Assembly: GCA_947244675.1 (NCBI GenBank)
Contig: CAMXLV010000009.1
Span: 1-29,599 of the forward strand
Length of the DNA: 29,599 bases
Origin: an uncultured Clostridium sp.
Lineage (GTDB): Bacteria; Bacillota_A; Clostridia; TANB77; CAG-508
Direction of reading: 5' to 3'
Each line of letters starts with the position of its first letter. Positions within the stretch are counted from its first letter, which is position 1. Shown here in pieces: positions 11,997-21,136 of the stretch. Position numbers and translations under genes: made by a program. The notes beneath the pieces were generated by a model, which saw nothing but the letters and a program-made list of their open reading frames with translations, was not told the origin of the DNA and did not search any database.

Positions 11997-12752
11997 ATGT
12001 TTAACCTAGTAAAAGATGAATTTGATGAAAATGCAGAAGATATCCTAAAGAATATAAACAAAATGATAGCAAACCAAAAAAAAGGAAAACTATTTGTAAT
12101 TGATGGAACTGATGGAAGTGGAAAACAGACACAATTTGAAAAACTAAAAGAAAGCTTAACAAAAGACAAAATAGAATACAAAATTGTAAGTTTTCCAAAC
12201 TATGAAAGTCCAAGTTCATCATTAGTAAAAATGTATTTATCAGGAGAATTTGGAATGGATGCCAAAACAATAAGTCCTTATATAGCATCTACATTCTATG
12301 CAGCAGATCGTTATGCAACTTTTAAAACAAATTATCAAGACTATTATGAAAAAGGAGGAATCATATTAGCTGATCGATATACAACTGCCAATATGGTACA
12401 TCAAGCAGGAAAAATAAAAAACAAAGAAGAAAGAAAAAAATTTTTAGATTGGTTATGGGATTTTGAATTCAACCTATATGGATTACCAGTACCAACCGAA
12501 GTATTCTTTTTAAATATGCCAGTAGAAAAATCAGTAGAGCTAATAAAAAACAGAGAAAACAAATTCACACATGATAATAAAAAAGATATTCATGAAAGTG
12601 ATCAAAATCATTTAAAGGACGCTCACGAAGCTGCTTGTGAGGTAGCAAAGAAATACAAATGGTATGAAGTTAATTGTGTGAAAAACAATGAAATTAGAAG
12701 CATTGAAGAAATTCATGCAGAAATATACAAAGAAGTCAGAAAACATATATAA
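11997..12752 (+). CDS. tmk: Thymidylate kinase
   Basis: It phosphorylates dTMP to dTDP with ATP. The P-loop is at about residues 36-44 (GTDGSGKQT), the substrate-binding AADRYATF and DRYTTANMVHQ follow, and a lid-like region is present (KNRENKFTHDNKKDIHE). At 251 residues it is longer than typical bacterial Tmk (about 210) because of an N-terminal extension of some 30 charged residues and an expanded lid. The binding site AAAGGAG is well placed. Just upstream, TTCTACTA (11951-11958) and TAGTAGAA (11973-11980) form a perfect hairpin that ends a few bases before it and could affect initiation. The A-rich DNA after the stop is low-complexity linker. Confidence 0.93.
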   Translation: MFNLVKDEFDENAEDILKNINKMIANQKKGKLFVIDGTDGSGKQTQFEKLKESLTKDKIEYKIVSFPNYESPSSSLVKMYLSGEFGMDAKTISPYIASTFYAADRYATFKTNYQDYYEKGGIILADRYTTANMVHQAGKIKNKEERKKFLDWLWDFEFNLYGLPVPTEVFFLNMPVEKSVELIKNRENKFTHDNKKDIHESDQNHLKDAHEAACEVAKKYKWYEVNCVKNNEIRSIEEIHAEIYKEVRKHI

Positions 12753-12867
12753 ACAAAAACAAAAGAAAAAAAGAGATAAAACAAGAAAAAATAAGAATAA
12801 ATCCAAACAAAGGAAACAAATGAAACAAGAAAACACCAAAAGAGGACGAAAACAAACGAAAAGAAAC

Positions 12868-12896
12868 TTGGAATATTTATCCAAAAATTGTATAAT
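12868..12896 (+). promoter_or_regulatory. Promoter of the OLE-like RNA
   Basis: TTGGAA at 12868-12873, a 17-nt spacer and a perfect TATAAT at 12891-12896. No gene starts within 750 nt downstream, so it drives a non-coding transcript. Confidence 0.8.
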
Positions 12897-12902
12897 ATAT
12901 AT

Positions 12903-13530
12903 CGATGGTGCATTATTCTAGTCATACAAACTTTACGAGGGTGGGGCTAAAAATCCACTAAAGGGCACATCGTTGAAGTTTCTTGTATATGCGCGAAATG
13001 CCAGTTTTGTGTGTGTACAGGGAGTAAAGGAATTAGGGCAATATGTAATGGCATACATAGGAAACCCTAATTTCGCGGAGGCTTAAAACAAAAAGTTTTA
13101 AGTGAAACCTATGTTGCGTGCCAAGACACAAAATACATAGAGTAGCCTGTCTTGAGTGAAAGTATTGGGATTATCTTAAACCGAAATAAAATTTATTTTG
13201 GCCAAATGAATTTTATTTTTAGAATATGAAATTGCTTTTGCAAAAGAGACTAGTAAAGATGGAATGTATGTTAAGGAAAACTTCTAGAATGTTTGCTATG
13301 AAAATAGCCAAGAAGGTCTAGGGATTAAGGTACAGATTTAAGTGGCGATCTGGTGTCTATTAGAAACACAAAATAGATATTTCCCTTAAACGGAAACGGC
13401 TATAGCAGTAATGCTAAGCGGGAAATAGAGAAATTCAACCAGACCTAAACTGTAAAATTTACTTAGGCTTTTACCATCTAACAATTCAAAAATGATACAA
13501 AGTGATGGGAAAACCTATTACTTTGTTTTT
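12903..13530 (+). ncRNA. ole: OLE (ornate, large, extremophilic) RNA candidate
   Basis: A strong promoter, about 630 nt without a plausible gene, and an intrinsic terminator define a large RNA. The next gene is the OLE-associated membrane protein OapA, and OLE RNAs are about 610 nt and usually lie next to oapA. Visible helices include CTTAAAAC/GTTTTAAG (13082-13089 with 13095-13102), ATTTCCC/GGGAAAT enclosing TAGCA-GTAA-TGCTA, GCTAT-GAAA-ATAGC and CAGAT/ATCTG. Two helices end in GNRA tetraloops. AATTAGGG (13031-13038) can pair with CCCTAATT (13065-13072), while GGCA and ACATAGG between them can pair with CCTATGT and TGCC at 13108-13122, so a pseudoknot or alternative folds are possible. OLE RNA is known to bind OapA at the membrane and to affect stress responses, including magnesium. 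I did not verify the Rfam consensus base by base; RNase P and tmRNA motifs are absent. Confidence 0.8.
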
Positions 13531-13571
13531 CTATATTAGGAAAGTCATGCTGACTTTCTAATATAGAAAAT
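13497..13571 (+). terminator. Tandem terminators of the OLE-like RNA
   Basis: The first stem pairs 13497-13509 with 13514-13526 (ACAAAGTGATGGG with CCTATTACTTTGT, two G.U pairs), has an AAAA loop and is followed by TTTTT. The second pairs 13530-13547 with 13551-13567, 17 bp with one bulged G. Its A/T-rich lower stem means it could serve either strand. Confidence 0.85.
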
Positions 13572-13677
13572 TCATAAACAAACAAAAACGGAGCATACAA
13601 ATAATCTAAAAGGAAAAAAATTTCCAATATGCCCATTTTGTTTTATTAAGACAAAGAAAAGGAGAAGAAAATACAGA

Positions 13678-14241
13678 ATGAATAACACACAGGAAAATAA
13701 AGAAAAAGCAAAAACAAAAAAAGAAAATGGAAATATCAAATGGTTTATACAAGTATTTATAATGACTTTTATATTATCCATGATATTTTCTTATATATCA
13801 GCAAATGGAGTATCACACCTAAACTTAATATCTGCTGTTTTTATTTTAATAATCGTAATTGGAATAGGAATCTTTTTTGATATTATAGGAGTGGCAGTAA
13901 CCGTAGCTAATGAACATGAATTTCATGCTAAAGCAACCAAAAAAGTAAAAGGATCAAAAGATTCTATTAAATTAATTAGAAATGCACCAAAAGTAGCCAA
14001 TATTTGTGCCGATGTTATTGGAGATATTTGTGGCGTATTAAGTGGAGCAATTAGTGCATTAATTGCTATGAAAATCACAGAACAATTTGGACTTAAAATG
14101 GATCTACAATTTTTATTGAGTGCTTTAGTTGCGGCATTAACAGTAGGAGGAAAGGCTTTAGGAAAAGGAATTGCTAATAGTAAATCAACAGGAATCGTAC
14201 ATATGGTAGGTATTTTATTAAATAAATTTAAAAGAAATTAG
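13678..14241 (+). CDS. oapA: OLE RNA-associated membrane protein OapA (DUF21-like)
   Basis: The 187-residue protein has a charged N terminus and about four hydrophobic segments (near residues 22-42, 48-72, 115-135 and 145-160). The conserved centre FFDIIGVAVTVANEHEFHA, then ICADVIGDICGVLSGAIS, matches the DUF21-related OapA family as I know it. OapA binds OLE RNA and anchors it to the membrane. The gene directly follows the RNA. AAGGAG lies about 13 nt before the ATG, a longer spacing than usual. A terminator follows immediately. Confidence 0.85.
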   Translation: MNNTQENKEKAKTKKENGNIKWFIQVFIMTFILSMIFSYISANGVSHLNLISAVFILIIVIGIGIFFDIIGVAVTVANEHEFHAKATKKVKGSKDSIKLIRNAPKVANICADVIGDICGVLSGAISALIAMKITEQFGLKMDLQFLLSALVAALTVGGKALGKGIANSKSTGIVHMVGILLNKFKRN

Positions 14242-14260
14242 AGGGACAGATGTCCCTTTT
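14242..14260 (+). terminator. Terminator of oapA
   Basis: AGGGAC (14242-14247), loop AGAT, GTCCCT (14252-14257), then a T run. A second composite inverted repeat follows: AGTTGTAT (14262-14269) with ATACAACT (14293-14300), enclosing AAAATC/GATTTT. Confidence 0.85.
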
Positions 14261-14378
14261 TAGTTGTATCAGGAAAATCAAAGATTTTACCAATACAACT
14301 AAAATACATTTTCGCAGGAGAACAAAAACAAAGCATATTAATAATTTAATAAATATATTGTAAGAAAAGGAGGAAATT

Positions 14379-15140
14379 ATGAAAGCATTAATAACAGGAG
14401 CATCATCAGGAATAGGAAAGGATATGGCCAAAATTCTTGCTCAAAAAGGCTATCATTTAAGTTTAGTTGGTAGAAAAGAAGAAGAATTAAAAAAACTACA
14501 AAAAGAACTAAAAGAAAAAAACAAAATAGAAGTAGAAATTATAGTAAAAGATGTATCAAAGGTAGAAAACTGCAAAGAAATCCACAAAAAAGTAAAAAAT
14601 GTGGATATCTTAATCAATAATGCTGGATTTGGTGATTGTGGAAATTTTTCTAAAACATCACTAGAAAAAGAAATAAAAATGATAAATACAAATATAACAG
14701 CTTATCATACTTTAATGAAACTATATTTGATGGATATGAAAAAACAAGGAACAGGAAAAATATTAAATGTAGCTTCTATAGCAGGATTTATGCCAGGTCC
14801 ATTAATGGCTACTTATTATGCTACAAAAGCGTATATTGTAAGAATTTCTGAAGGGATAAGAGAAGAGCTAAAAAAAGAAAAATCTTTGGTACAAATTAGT
14901 TTATTATGTCCAGGACCAGTAAAAACCAATTTTAGTAAAGTAGCAAATGTAAAATTTCATATAAAAGAAGCCAATAGTATGCAAATTGCTAAATATGCAA
15001 TCAAAAAGATGGAACAAGGAAAATTCTATATTGTGCCAAAAATAGAAGTAAAATTAGCGAAAATAGGAGCAAAACTAATACCAACAAGTTGGATTAGTAA
15101 AATAACATATCTTGTACAAAAAAGAAAATTAGAGCGATAA
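14379..15140 (+). CDS. Short-chain dehydrogenase/reductase
   Basis: A classical 253-residue SDR of the Rossmann fold that uses NAD(P)(H). The cofactor motif TGASSGIG is at residues 6-13, NNAG in the middle (ILINNAGFG), the catalytic Ser near 134 in LNVASIAGFM and YxxxK at Tyr146-Lys150 in ATYYATKAY. A basic residue after the second strand (SLVGRK) suggests NADPH preference. It resembles the DltE/YqjQ-type group of Firmicutes SDRs, but the substrate cannot be inferred. AAAGGAGG lies before the ATG. Confidence 0.9.
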   Translation: MKALITGASSGIGKDMAKILAQKGYHLSLVGRKEEELKKLQKELKEKNKIEVEIIVKDVSKVENCKEIHKKVKNVDILINNAGFGDCGNFSKTSLEKEIKMINTNITAYHTLMKLYLMDMKKQGTGKILNVASIAGFMPGPLMATYYATKAYIVRISEGIREELKKEKSLVQISLLCPGPVKTNFSKVANVKFHIKEANSMQIAKYAIKKMEQGKFYIVPKIEVKLAKIGAKLIPTSWISKITYLVQKRKLER

Positions 15141-15150
15141 CAAAAAAAAC

Positions 15151-15180
15151 TTGACAAATCCAGAACAAACATTCTATAAT
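15151..15180 (+). promoter_or_regulatory. Promoter of dinB
   Basis: Perfect TTGACA (15151-15156) and TATAAT (15175-15180) with an 18-nt spacer. The predicted transcript start is near 15187, only about nine bases before the ATG at 15196. Confidence 0.8.
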
Positions 15181-15195
15181 AAATTTGGTGATAAT

Positions 15196-16404
15196 ATGGA
15201 AAAACAAATATTACACATTGATGTTAACAATGCTTTTTTAAGTTGGACAGCAGTAGAAATGTTAAAAAACGGAAGCAAAATAGATATTAGGCAAATACCA
15301 TCCATAATAGGAGGAGACGAAAGCAAAAGATCAGGGATCGTTCTTGCTAAAAGTATGAAAGCAAAAGAATTTGGAATAAAAACAGCAGAAACAATATATC
15401 AAGCAAAAATGAAATGTCCCAATTTGCAAATTTACCAAGCAGACTTTAAAACCTATAAAAAATATGGAGAAGCATTATGCAATCTATTATTGCAATATAC
15501 AGATCAAATAGAGAGATTTAGTATTGACGAATGTTTTTTAGATATGACAAACTACCTTATGAAAGATACACTATTAAACAAAGCAAAAGAAATTAGTAAA
15601 AGAGTAAAAGAAGAATTAGGGTTTACTGTTAATATTGGAGTAGCAAACAATAAATTATTAGCAAAAATGGCATCAGACTTTACCAAACCAGATAGAATTC
15701 ATACTTTATATCAAGAAGAAATACCAAAAAAAATGTGGCCATTGCCAGTATCAGACTTATTTATGTTAGGAAAAAAAACAGTACCAAAACTATATAATAT
15801 GCAAATAAAAACCATAGGAGATTTAGCAAAAGCAGATAAAAATAGATTAGAAAAGAAATTAGGAAAACATGGTAAATTAATATGGGAATATGCCAATGGA
15901 ATTGATGAAACAGAAGTAAAATTTCAAGAAGAAAAGCCAAAGGGAATTGGAAATTCTGTAACTTTACCACAAAACATAGCAGACATAAAAAAATTAGAAG
16001 AAATTTTATTAGCATTAACAGAGCAAGTAACCTATCGCTTAAGAAAATACCAATTATTAGCTAATACAGTAAATGTACAATTAAGAACGAAAGAATTTAT
16101 TGACACATCACATCAAGGAAAATTACAAAATGCAACAGCACTTACCAAAGAAATTTATCAAAAGGCGAAAGAACTTTTAGAGCAAAGTTACCAAAAAGGA
16201 ATGGAGATTCGACTAATTGGGGTAAGGGTGGACAACCTAATAGAAAAAGAAGAAGAGCAATTAACACTATTTAAAAATGAACAAAACAAGAAGTTAGAAA
16301 AACTAGATCAGGTAGTAGATGAATTAAAAACAAAATATGGATATAACATGATTACAAGAGCAGGAAAAATGAAAGTAGAAAATATGTTAAAATTTAAAGA
16401 ATAA
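15196..16404 (+). CDS. dinB: DNA polymerase IV (Y-family)
   Basis: A translesion polymerase of 402 residues. Catalytic acidic residues are in ILHIDVNNAFLSW (Asp7) and RFSIDECFLDM (Asp111, Glu112). A thumb with the helix-hairpin-helix (MLGKKTVPKLYNMQIKTIGD) and a C-terminal little-finger domain follow (KGIGNSVTLPQN). I chose the ATG at 15196, because the frame can be extended upstream only by reading through the -35 and -10 elements. The leader is very short with only GGTG as a possible binding site. There is no C-terminal beta-clamp peptide that I can identify with certainty; QLTLF near residues 356-360 is the likely one. Confidence 0.93.
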   Translation: MEKQILHIDVNNAFLSWTAVEMLKNGSKIDIRQIPSIIGGDESKRSGIVLAKSMKAKEFGIKTAETIYQAKMKCPNLQIYQADFKTYKKYGEALCNLLLQYTDQIERFSIDECFLDMTNYLMKDTLLNKAKEISKRVKEELGFTVNIGVANNKLLAKMASDFTKPDRIHTLYQEEIPKKMWPLPVSDLFMLGKKTVPKLYNMQIKTIGDLAKADKNRLEKKLGKHGKLIWEYANGIDETEVKFQEEKPKGIGNSVTLPQNIADIKKLEEILLALTEQVTYRLRKYQLLANTVNVQLRTKEFIDTSHQGKLQNATALTKEIYQKAKELLEQSYQKGMEIRLIGVRVDNLIEKEEEQLTLFKNEQNKKLEKLDQVVDELKTKYGYNMITRAGKMKVENMLKFKE

Positions 16405-16428
16405 GTAAAAAAATCCAATATATTTTAC

Positions 16429-16457
16429 TTGATAATCCAATACATTTAGTTTATAAT
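16429..16457 (+). promoter_or_regulatory. Promoter of the DUF975 gene
   Basis: TTGATA (16429-16434), 17-nt spacer, TATAAT (16452-16457). The -35 lies just after a weak inverted repeat, GTAAAA/TTTTAC, behind dinB. Confidence 0.75.
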
Positions 16458-16486
16458 AAGAAAAACAAAATTTAGGAGAAAAATAA

Positions 16487-17338
16487 ATGTGGAAAAGAAA
16501 AGAATTAAAAAACAAAGCCAAAAAAGTAGTTTATAAAAATTACTGGACAGCTATAGTAGTATGTTTTTTAATTGCCCTATTCACAGGAGAATTTGGTACA
16601 TCTATAGTAGGAGTATGGCAATCAGAAGACTCTATGGATCCCAATTATGTATCACATCAAAAAAATGATGAAATAGATAATTATTTTACCAATAGAAATT
16701 TAGAGCATACACTAAATGAAACAGAATTGAAAGCTTTAGAAGCACTAGAAGCTAATCTAAATAGTGCTACGAAGTCACAAAAATATATCTTTAAAATATG
16801 GGATGCTATTAATTTATTTACCTTTAAGCAAACAAAACTAGGAGTAGTTCTTTGTTTAGCGGCAGTAATGGCTTTTGCCTTTACAGTCTTTATAGCAGAT
16901 CCTTTGATTGTAGGTGGAAAAAAATATTTTCTAAAAGCGAGAGAAGAAAACAATGTAAAAATAGGAATTGTTGCTGATGTTTTTTACAAAGAGCACTGGT
17001 TTAATATAGCTATGATTATGTTTTTACGCAACATTTTCAATGCACTTTGGTATTTAACAATAATAGGGGGCGTTATTAAAACTTATGAATATAGAATGAT
17101 ACCTTACATTTTAGCAGAAAATCCAACCATAAAAAGAAAAGAAGCCTTTCAAATTTCAAAAGAGATGATGAAAGGAAATAAATTTAAGACTTTTATGTTA
17201 GATATGTCATTTTTTGGATGGAATTTCTTATCAGTTTTAACCTTTGGACTTTTAAGTATATTCTATATTAATCCTTATAATGCAGCAACAATTGCTGAAT
17301 TATATAAAACCTTGCAAGAAGAAAGAAACAGACAATAA
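16487..17338 (+). CDS. DUF975 family integral membrane protein
   Basis: The 283-residue protein starts with the family hallmark, a basic amphipathic helix that leads into the first membrane segment (RKELKNKAKKVVYKNYWTAI). About five hydrophobic segments follow, including LGVVLCLAAVMAFAFTVFI and the C-terminal FLSVLTFGLLSIFYINPY. The family is common in Firmicutes and has no established function. Between the first two segments lies a charged loop of about 80 residues. A GGAG binding site precedes the start. Confidence 0.8.
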   Translation: MWKRKELKNKAKKVVYKNYWTAIVVCFLIALFTGEFGTSIVGVWQSEDSMDPNYVSHQKNDEIDNYFTNRNLEHTLNETELKALEALEANLNSATKSQKYIFKIWDAINLFTFKQTKLGVVLCLAAVMAFAFTVFIADPLIVGGKKYFLKAREENNVKIGIVADVFYKEHWFNIAMIMFLRNIFNALWYLTIIGGVIKTYEYRMIPYILAENPTIKRKEAFQISKEMMKGNKFKTFMLDMSFFGWNFLSVLTFGLLSIFYINPYNAATIAELYKTLQEERNRQ

Positions 17339-17408
17339 GTAAAAGACGAAAAAGAGGGAAAAATGTAAAATAAAAAGCAAAAAGCATGAAATTTGCGATG
17401 AAAAGTTC

Positions 17409-17437
17409 TTGAAAACTCTAATAAAACGTAGTATTAT
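17409..17437 (+). promoter_or_regulatory. Promoter of the DUF6514 gene
   Basis: TTGAAA (17409-17414), 17-nt spacer, TATTAT (17432-17437), followed by AAAGGGG before the ATG at 17470. Confidence 0.65.
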
Positions 17438-17469
17438 GAGAAACGGATGAAAAAAGAAAGGGGATAAAA

Positions 17470-17778
17470 ATGAGAACTTTTTTCAGTAGCACCTTTATGC
17501 AAGAAGAACCATTAAGAAGAGAAGGAATTTACCATCCCATCAAATTGGAATATTACAAAATAGTGCAAGACCAAAACAAGAAAGAAGAAGCCAAATATGG
17601 CATTGAAATAGTAAAAAAGGAATACAAAAAAGAAGGTTTGAAAATAGAAAAAAAGAAAAAGGAACATATATCAAATAGTGAGGAACAGATAGAAAACATA
17701 ATAAATAAATTAGAAAAAAATGAAGTAACACCTGTAACATTAAAATATATTATCAAAGATATGAGAATACAAAATTAA
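17470..17778 (+). CDS. DUF6514-like small clostridial protein
   Basis: The 102-residue soluble protein contains KYGIEIVKKEY near residues 42-52 and ends in NKLEKNEVTPVTLKYIIKDM, the pattern of a widespread clostridial family usually called DUF6514. The middle is a charged helix rich in lysine. No function is known. It has its own promoter and is followed by the topA promoter, so it is probably monocistronic. Confidence 0.7.
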   Translation: MRTFFSSTFMQEEPLRREGIYHPIKLEYYKIVQDQNKKEEAKYGIEIVKKEYKKEGLKIEKKKKEHISNSEEQIENIINKLEKNEVTPVTLKYIIKDMRIQN

Positions 17779-17788
17779 AAACAAAAGC

Positions 17789-17817
17789 TTGCAAATTGTA
17801 AGAAATTAGACTAGAAT
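17789..17817 (+). promoter_or_regulatory. Promoter of topA
   Basis: TTGCAA (17789-17794), 17-nt spacer, TAGAAT (17812-17817). The ATG at 17849 has AAGGAGG before it. Confidence 0.6.
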
Positions 17818-17848
17818 ACTAAAGTAAGCAAAAAATAAGGAGGATTAC

Positions 17849-19910
17849 ATGGCAGACAAGTTAGTAATAGTAGAATCACCAGCCAAAGCAAATACCATAA
17901 AAAAATTCTTAGGAGGAAGTACAAAAGTACTAGCTTCTATGGGACATATCAGAGATCTACCAAAATCAAAAATGGGAATTGATATTGAACACGACTTTGA
18001 ACCAGAATATATTAATATTAGAGGAAAGGGCGATTTAATAAAATCCTTAAAAAAGGAAGCAAAACAAGCAAAAAAGATATATATTGCAACTGACCCTGAC
18101 CGAGAAGGAGAAGCTATTGCTTGGCATTTAGCAACAATATTAAAAGAAGAAAAAAATAAAATAACAAGAGTAACTTTTAATGAAATAACCAAAGGAGCAG
18201 TCCAGAAGGCAATCAAAGAGCCAAGAGATATTGACATTAATTTAGTAGATGCCCAACAAGCAAGAAGAGTATTAGACAGAATAGTAGGTTATAAAATGAG
18301 TCCTGTCTTATGGAAAAAAGTAAAAAGAGGATTATCAGCAGGAAGAGTCCAATCAGTTGCTGTTAAATTAATTGTAGATAGAGAAGAAGAAATTGAAAAA
18401 TTCATACCAGAAGAATACTGGAATTTATATGCTACTATGCAAGAACCAAAAAGCAAAAAAGAGTTAGAAGCAAAATTCTATGGAAAAGAAGGAAAAAAAC
18501 AAGAAGTTCATTCCGAAGAAGAAATGAATCAAATTTTAAAAGAGTTAGACAAGGCAAAATATATTGTAACAGAGGTGAAAAAAGGAGAAAAGAAAAGAAA
18601 TCCAGCACCTCCATTTACAACGAGTACAATGCAACAAGAAGCTTCAAGAAAATTGGGTTTTACCTTAAAGAAAACCATGTCAATTGCACAAGGATTATAT
18701 GAAGGAGTAAAAATGCCAGAAAAGGGTACAGTAGGTTTAATTACTTATATGAGAACAGACTCAACTAGAATCTCAGAAGAAGCAAGAAAATCAGCAAAAG
18801 ATCATATTGTAGCAACCTATGGAGAAAAGTATTATGAAAATAGATATTATAAAACGAGTAAAGAAGCACAAGATGCACATGAAGGTATTAGACCAACTTA
18901 TGCAGATTTAGAACCAGAGACAATTAAAGATTATTTAACAAAAGATCAATACAAATTATACAAACTAATTTATAATCGTTTTATGGCAAGTCAAATGGCG
19001 GCAGCTATTTATGATACGATGGCAATAGCTATAGACGCAAATGGCTATACTTTTAAAGCAAATGGGCAAATGATTAAATTCAAAGGATTTATGACATTAT
19101 ATGTAGAAGGAACTGACCAAAAAGAACAAGAAGAGGAAGCAATGCTTCCAGATTTAAAAGAAAAGCAGGAGTTAAAACTAAAAAAATTAAATCCAAAGCA
19201 AAGCTTTACAGAACCACCACCAAGATATACAGAGGCAAGCCTTGTAAAGGCTTTGGAAGAAAAAGAGATAGGAAGACCAAGTACTTATTCACCAACCATA
19301 ACAACTATTTTAGATAGAAGGTATATTGAAAAAATACAAAAGCAATTATCACCAACTGAATTAGGGCGTATTGTTAATACACTTTTAACACAGAATTTTA
19401 CAGATGTCATTAATGTAGAATTTACAGCTAAAATAGAAAATGAATTTGATGAAATAGCCAATCGGAAAAGAAGAATGGAAAAAAATGATTCGAGAGTTTT
19501 ATGGACCTTTTGAAAAAGAGATAGAAAAAGTAGAAAAAGAACTAGAACATGTAGAGTTAGTAGATGAAGTCTCAGATGTGCAGTGCGAAAAATGTGGAAG
19601 AATGATGGTCTATAAATATGGAAGATATGGTAAATTTTTAGCATGTCCTGGATATCCAGAATGTAAAAATGCAAAGCCAATTATAGAAACAATTGATGTA
19701 CCATGTCCTAAATGTGGAGCAACTGTGCAGGTAAGAAAAACGAAAAGAAAAAGAAATTATTATATTTGTGAAAATAACCCAGCTTCTTGTGATTATATTT
19801 CTTGGAATAAACCAAAAGAAGGAGAAAAATGGAATCCAGAAGAAGCAGAAGATGTGAAAAAGGAAACAACTAAAAGAACAAGAAAAAAAACTACCAAAAA
19901 AGCAAAATAA
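17849..19910 (+). pseudogene. topA: DNA topoisomerase I, frameshifted near its 3' third
   Basis: TopA relaxes negative supercoils. The first frame holds the TOPRIM domain (IVESPAKANTIKKFLG, then TDPDREGEAIAWH near residues 80-92), the active-site tyrosine (Tyr300 in LITYMRTDST) and most of the gate. It ends abruptly at 19513 after EIANRKRRME. Removing one C at 19463 (aat-C-ggaaaa) restores EIANGKEEWKKMIREFYGPF and joins it to the second frame. That frame carries two zinc ribbons (CEKCGRMMVY...CPGYPEC and CPKCGATVQV...CENNPASC) and a basic tail. The restored length is 686 residues, normal for Firmicutes. topA is usually essential, so a sequence error or a very recent mutation is more likely than a dead gene. 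Confidence 0.93.
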
Positions 19911-19926
19911 TTTATAGATTAGATAA

Positions 19927-19965
19927 AGATGAATTGTAAAATATAATTACAAGTTCATCTTTTTT
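19927..19965 (+). terminator. Terminator of topA
   Basis: AGATGAATTGTAA (19927-19939) pairs with TTACAAGTTCATCT (19947-19960) with one bulged base, followed by TTTTT. Confidence 0.85.
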
Positions 19966-20038
19966 GAATTTATGCTGAAATTTTTGGAAATAGATGATAT
20001 AATAACTTCAATAGAGTCAAATATAAGGTGAAATAAAA

Positions 20039-21127
20039 ATGTTAAAAAAGATATATAAATTAGGCGAATTAACTTTAATGAAAAATTATAAAGAACAAGA
20101 AAGAGAAAATCATACATTAATTGACTTATTCTGGGAATGTACTTTAACGTGTAATGCTAAATGTAAACATTGTGGAAGTAGTGCTGAAAAGAAAAAATAT
20201 GAGGGGGAATTGTCGACAGAAGAAATTAAATCAGCTTTTAAACAAATAGCAAATGATATGGAGGCAAGTAAAATATTAATAAATGTTACAGGTGGTGAGC
20301 CGCTAGTTAGGCAAGATTTATGCGAAGTAATGGAATATGCAACAAATGAGTTAGGCTTCCATTGGGGAATGACAACAAATGGAATTTTATTAAATAATGA
20401 AAACATTGAGAAATTAAGAAGAGCTAATATGGAAACTATTTCTGTGAGTATTGATGGTTTACAAGAAACACATGATAAATTCAGAGGAGTTCCTGGTTCA
20501 TATAATATAATAATCAATAATATAAAGAAATTGAAAGAAACTGGATATGTAAAACACATACAAGTTACTACAGTTTTTCATAAAGAGAATATAAATCAAT
20601 TAAATGAACTATACAATGTAATGATAGATTTAGGACTGGATTCGTGGAGATTAGTTTCAATGGATCCAATAGGAAGAGCCAATGAAAATAATGATTTATT
20701 GCTTAATGAAAAAGAAATAAGACAATTACTTGATTTTATAAAGTCAAAGAAAAATAATAAAAGATTAGAACTTACATATGGTTGTCCTAGTTTTTTAGGA
20801 TTAGACTATGAAAAAGAAGTAAGAAAACATTATTTTTATTGTAGAACTGGTATAAATATTGCAAGTATTTTATACAATGGTGATTTATTTGTTTGTCCGA
20901 ATGTACCTAGAATAAAGAGATTTGTACAAGGAAATATTAGAACAGATAATTTTAAAGAAGTATGGAATAGTAAGTATAAAGAATTTAGAAATAAAGATAG
21001 AACAAAATGTGAAGAATGTAGTAAATGTGAACATTGGGAATATTGCTTAGGTGGTGCTTTCCACACATGGAATTTTACTAATAATGAGCAGAATAAATGT
21101 ATTTATAATATGATTAATAAACAATAG
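20039..21127 (+). CDS. Radical SAM/SPASM enzyme of the rSAM/lipoprotein-system type
   Basis: The 362-residue protein has the radical SAM cluster motif CNAKCKHC (Cys38, Cys42, Cys45) preceded by DLFWECTLT, a glycine-rich VTGGEPLVR for SAM binding, and a C-terminal SPASM domain with auxiliary-cluster cysteines (YFYCRTG, LFVCPN, then CEECSKCEHWEYC). The motifs resemble the family I know as TIGR04133, described in Bacteroidetes next to a small lipoprotein. SPASM enzymes usually modify a peptide or protein substrate. The next gene, 9 nt downstream, encodes a small exported protein and is the likely substrate. AAGGTG precedes the ATG. No transporter or protease gene is adjacent. Confidence 0.87.
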   Translation: MLKKIYKLGELTLMKNYKEQERENHTLIDLFWECTLTCNAKCKHCGSSAEKKKYEGELSTEEIKSAFKQIANDMEASKILINVTGGEPLVRQDLCEVMEYATNELGFHWGMTTNGILLNNENIEKLRRANMETISVSIDGLQETHDKFRGVPGSYNIIINNIKKLKETGYVKHIQVTTVFHKENINQLNELYNVMIDLGLDSWRLVSMDPIGRANENNDLLLNEKEIRQLLDFIKSKKNNKRLELTYGCPSFLGLDYEKEVRKHYFYCRTGINIASILYNGDLFVCPNVPRIKRFVQGNIRTDNFKEVWNSKYKEFRNKDRTKCEECSKCEHWEYCLGGAFHTWNFTNNEQNKCIYNMINKQ

Positions 21128-21136
21128 AAGGTATGT

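Noticed and set aside
12688..12921. Lysine-rich 77-codon frame
   Set aside because: It overlaps the end of tmk and low-complexity A-rich DNA and contains the OLE promoter.
12903..13530. RNase P RNA, tmRNA or a group I/II intron as alternatives for the large RNA
   Set aside because: No GAGGAAAGTCC-type RNase P core, no tmRNA tag frame with tRNA-like ends, and no intron-encoded protein or split gene; OapA next door favours OLE.
17849..19513. A naturally short topA plus a separate zinc-ribbon gene
   Set aside because: The first frame ends in non-family sequence and the second starts inside the conserved domain without a binding site; one base restores a normal TopA.
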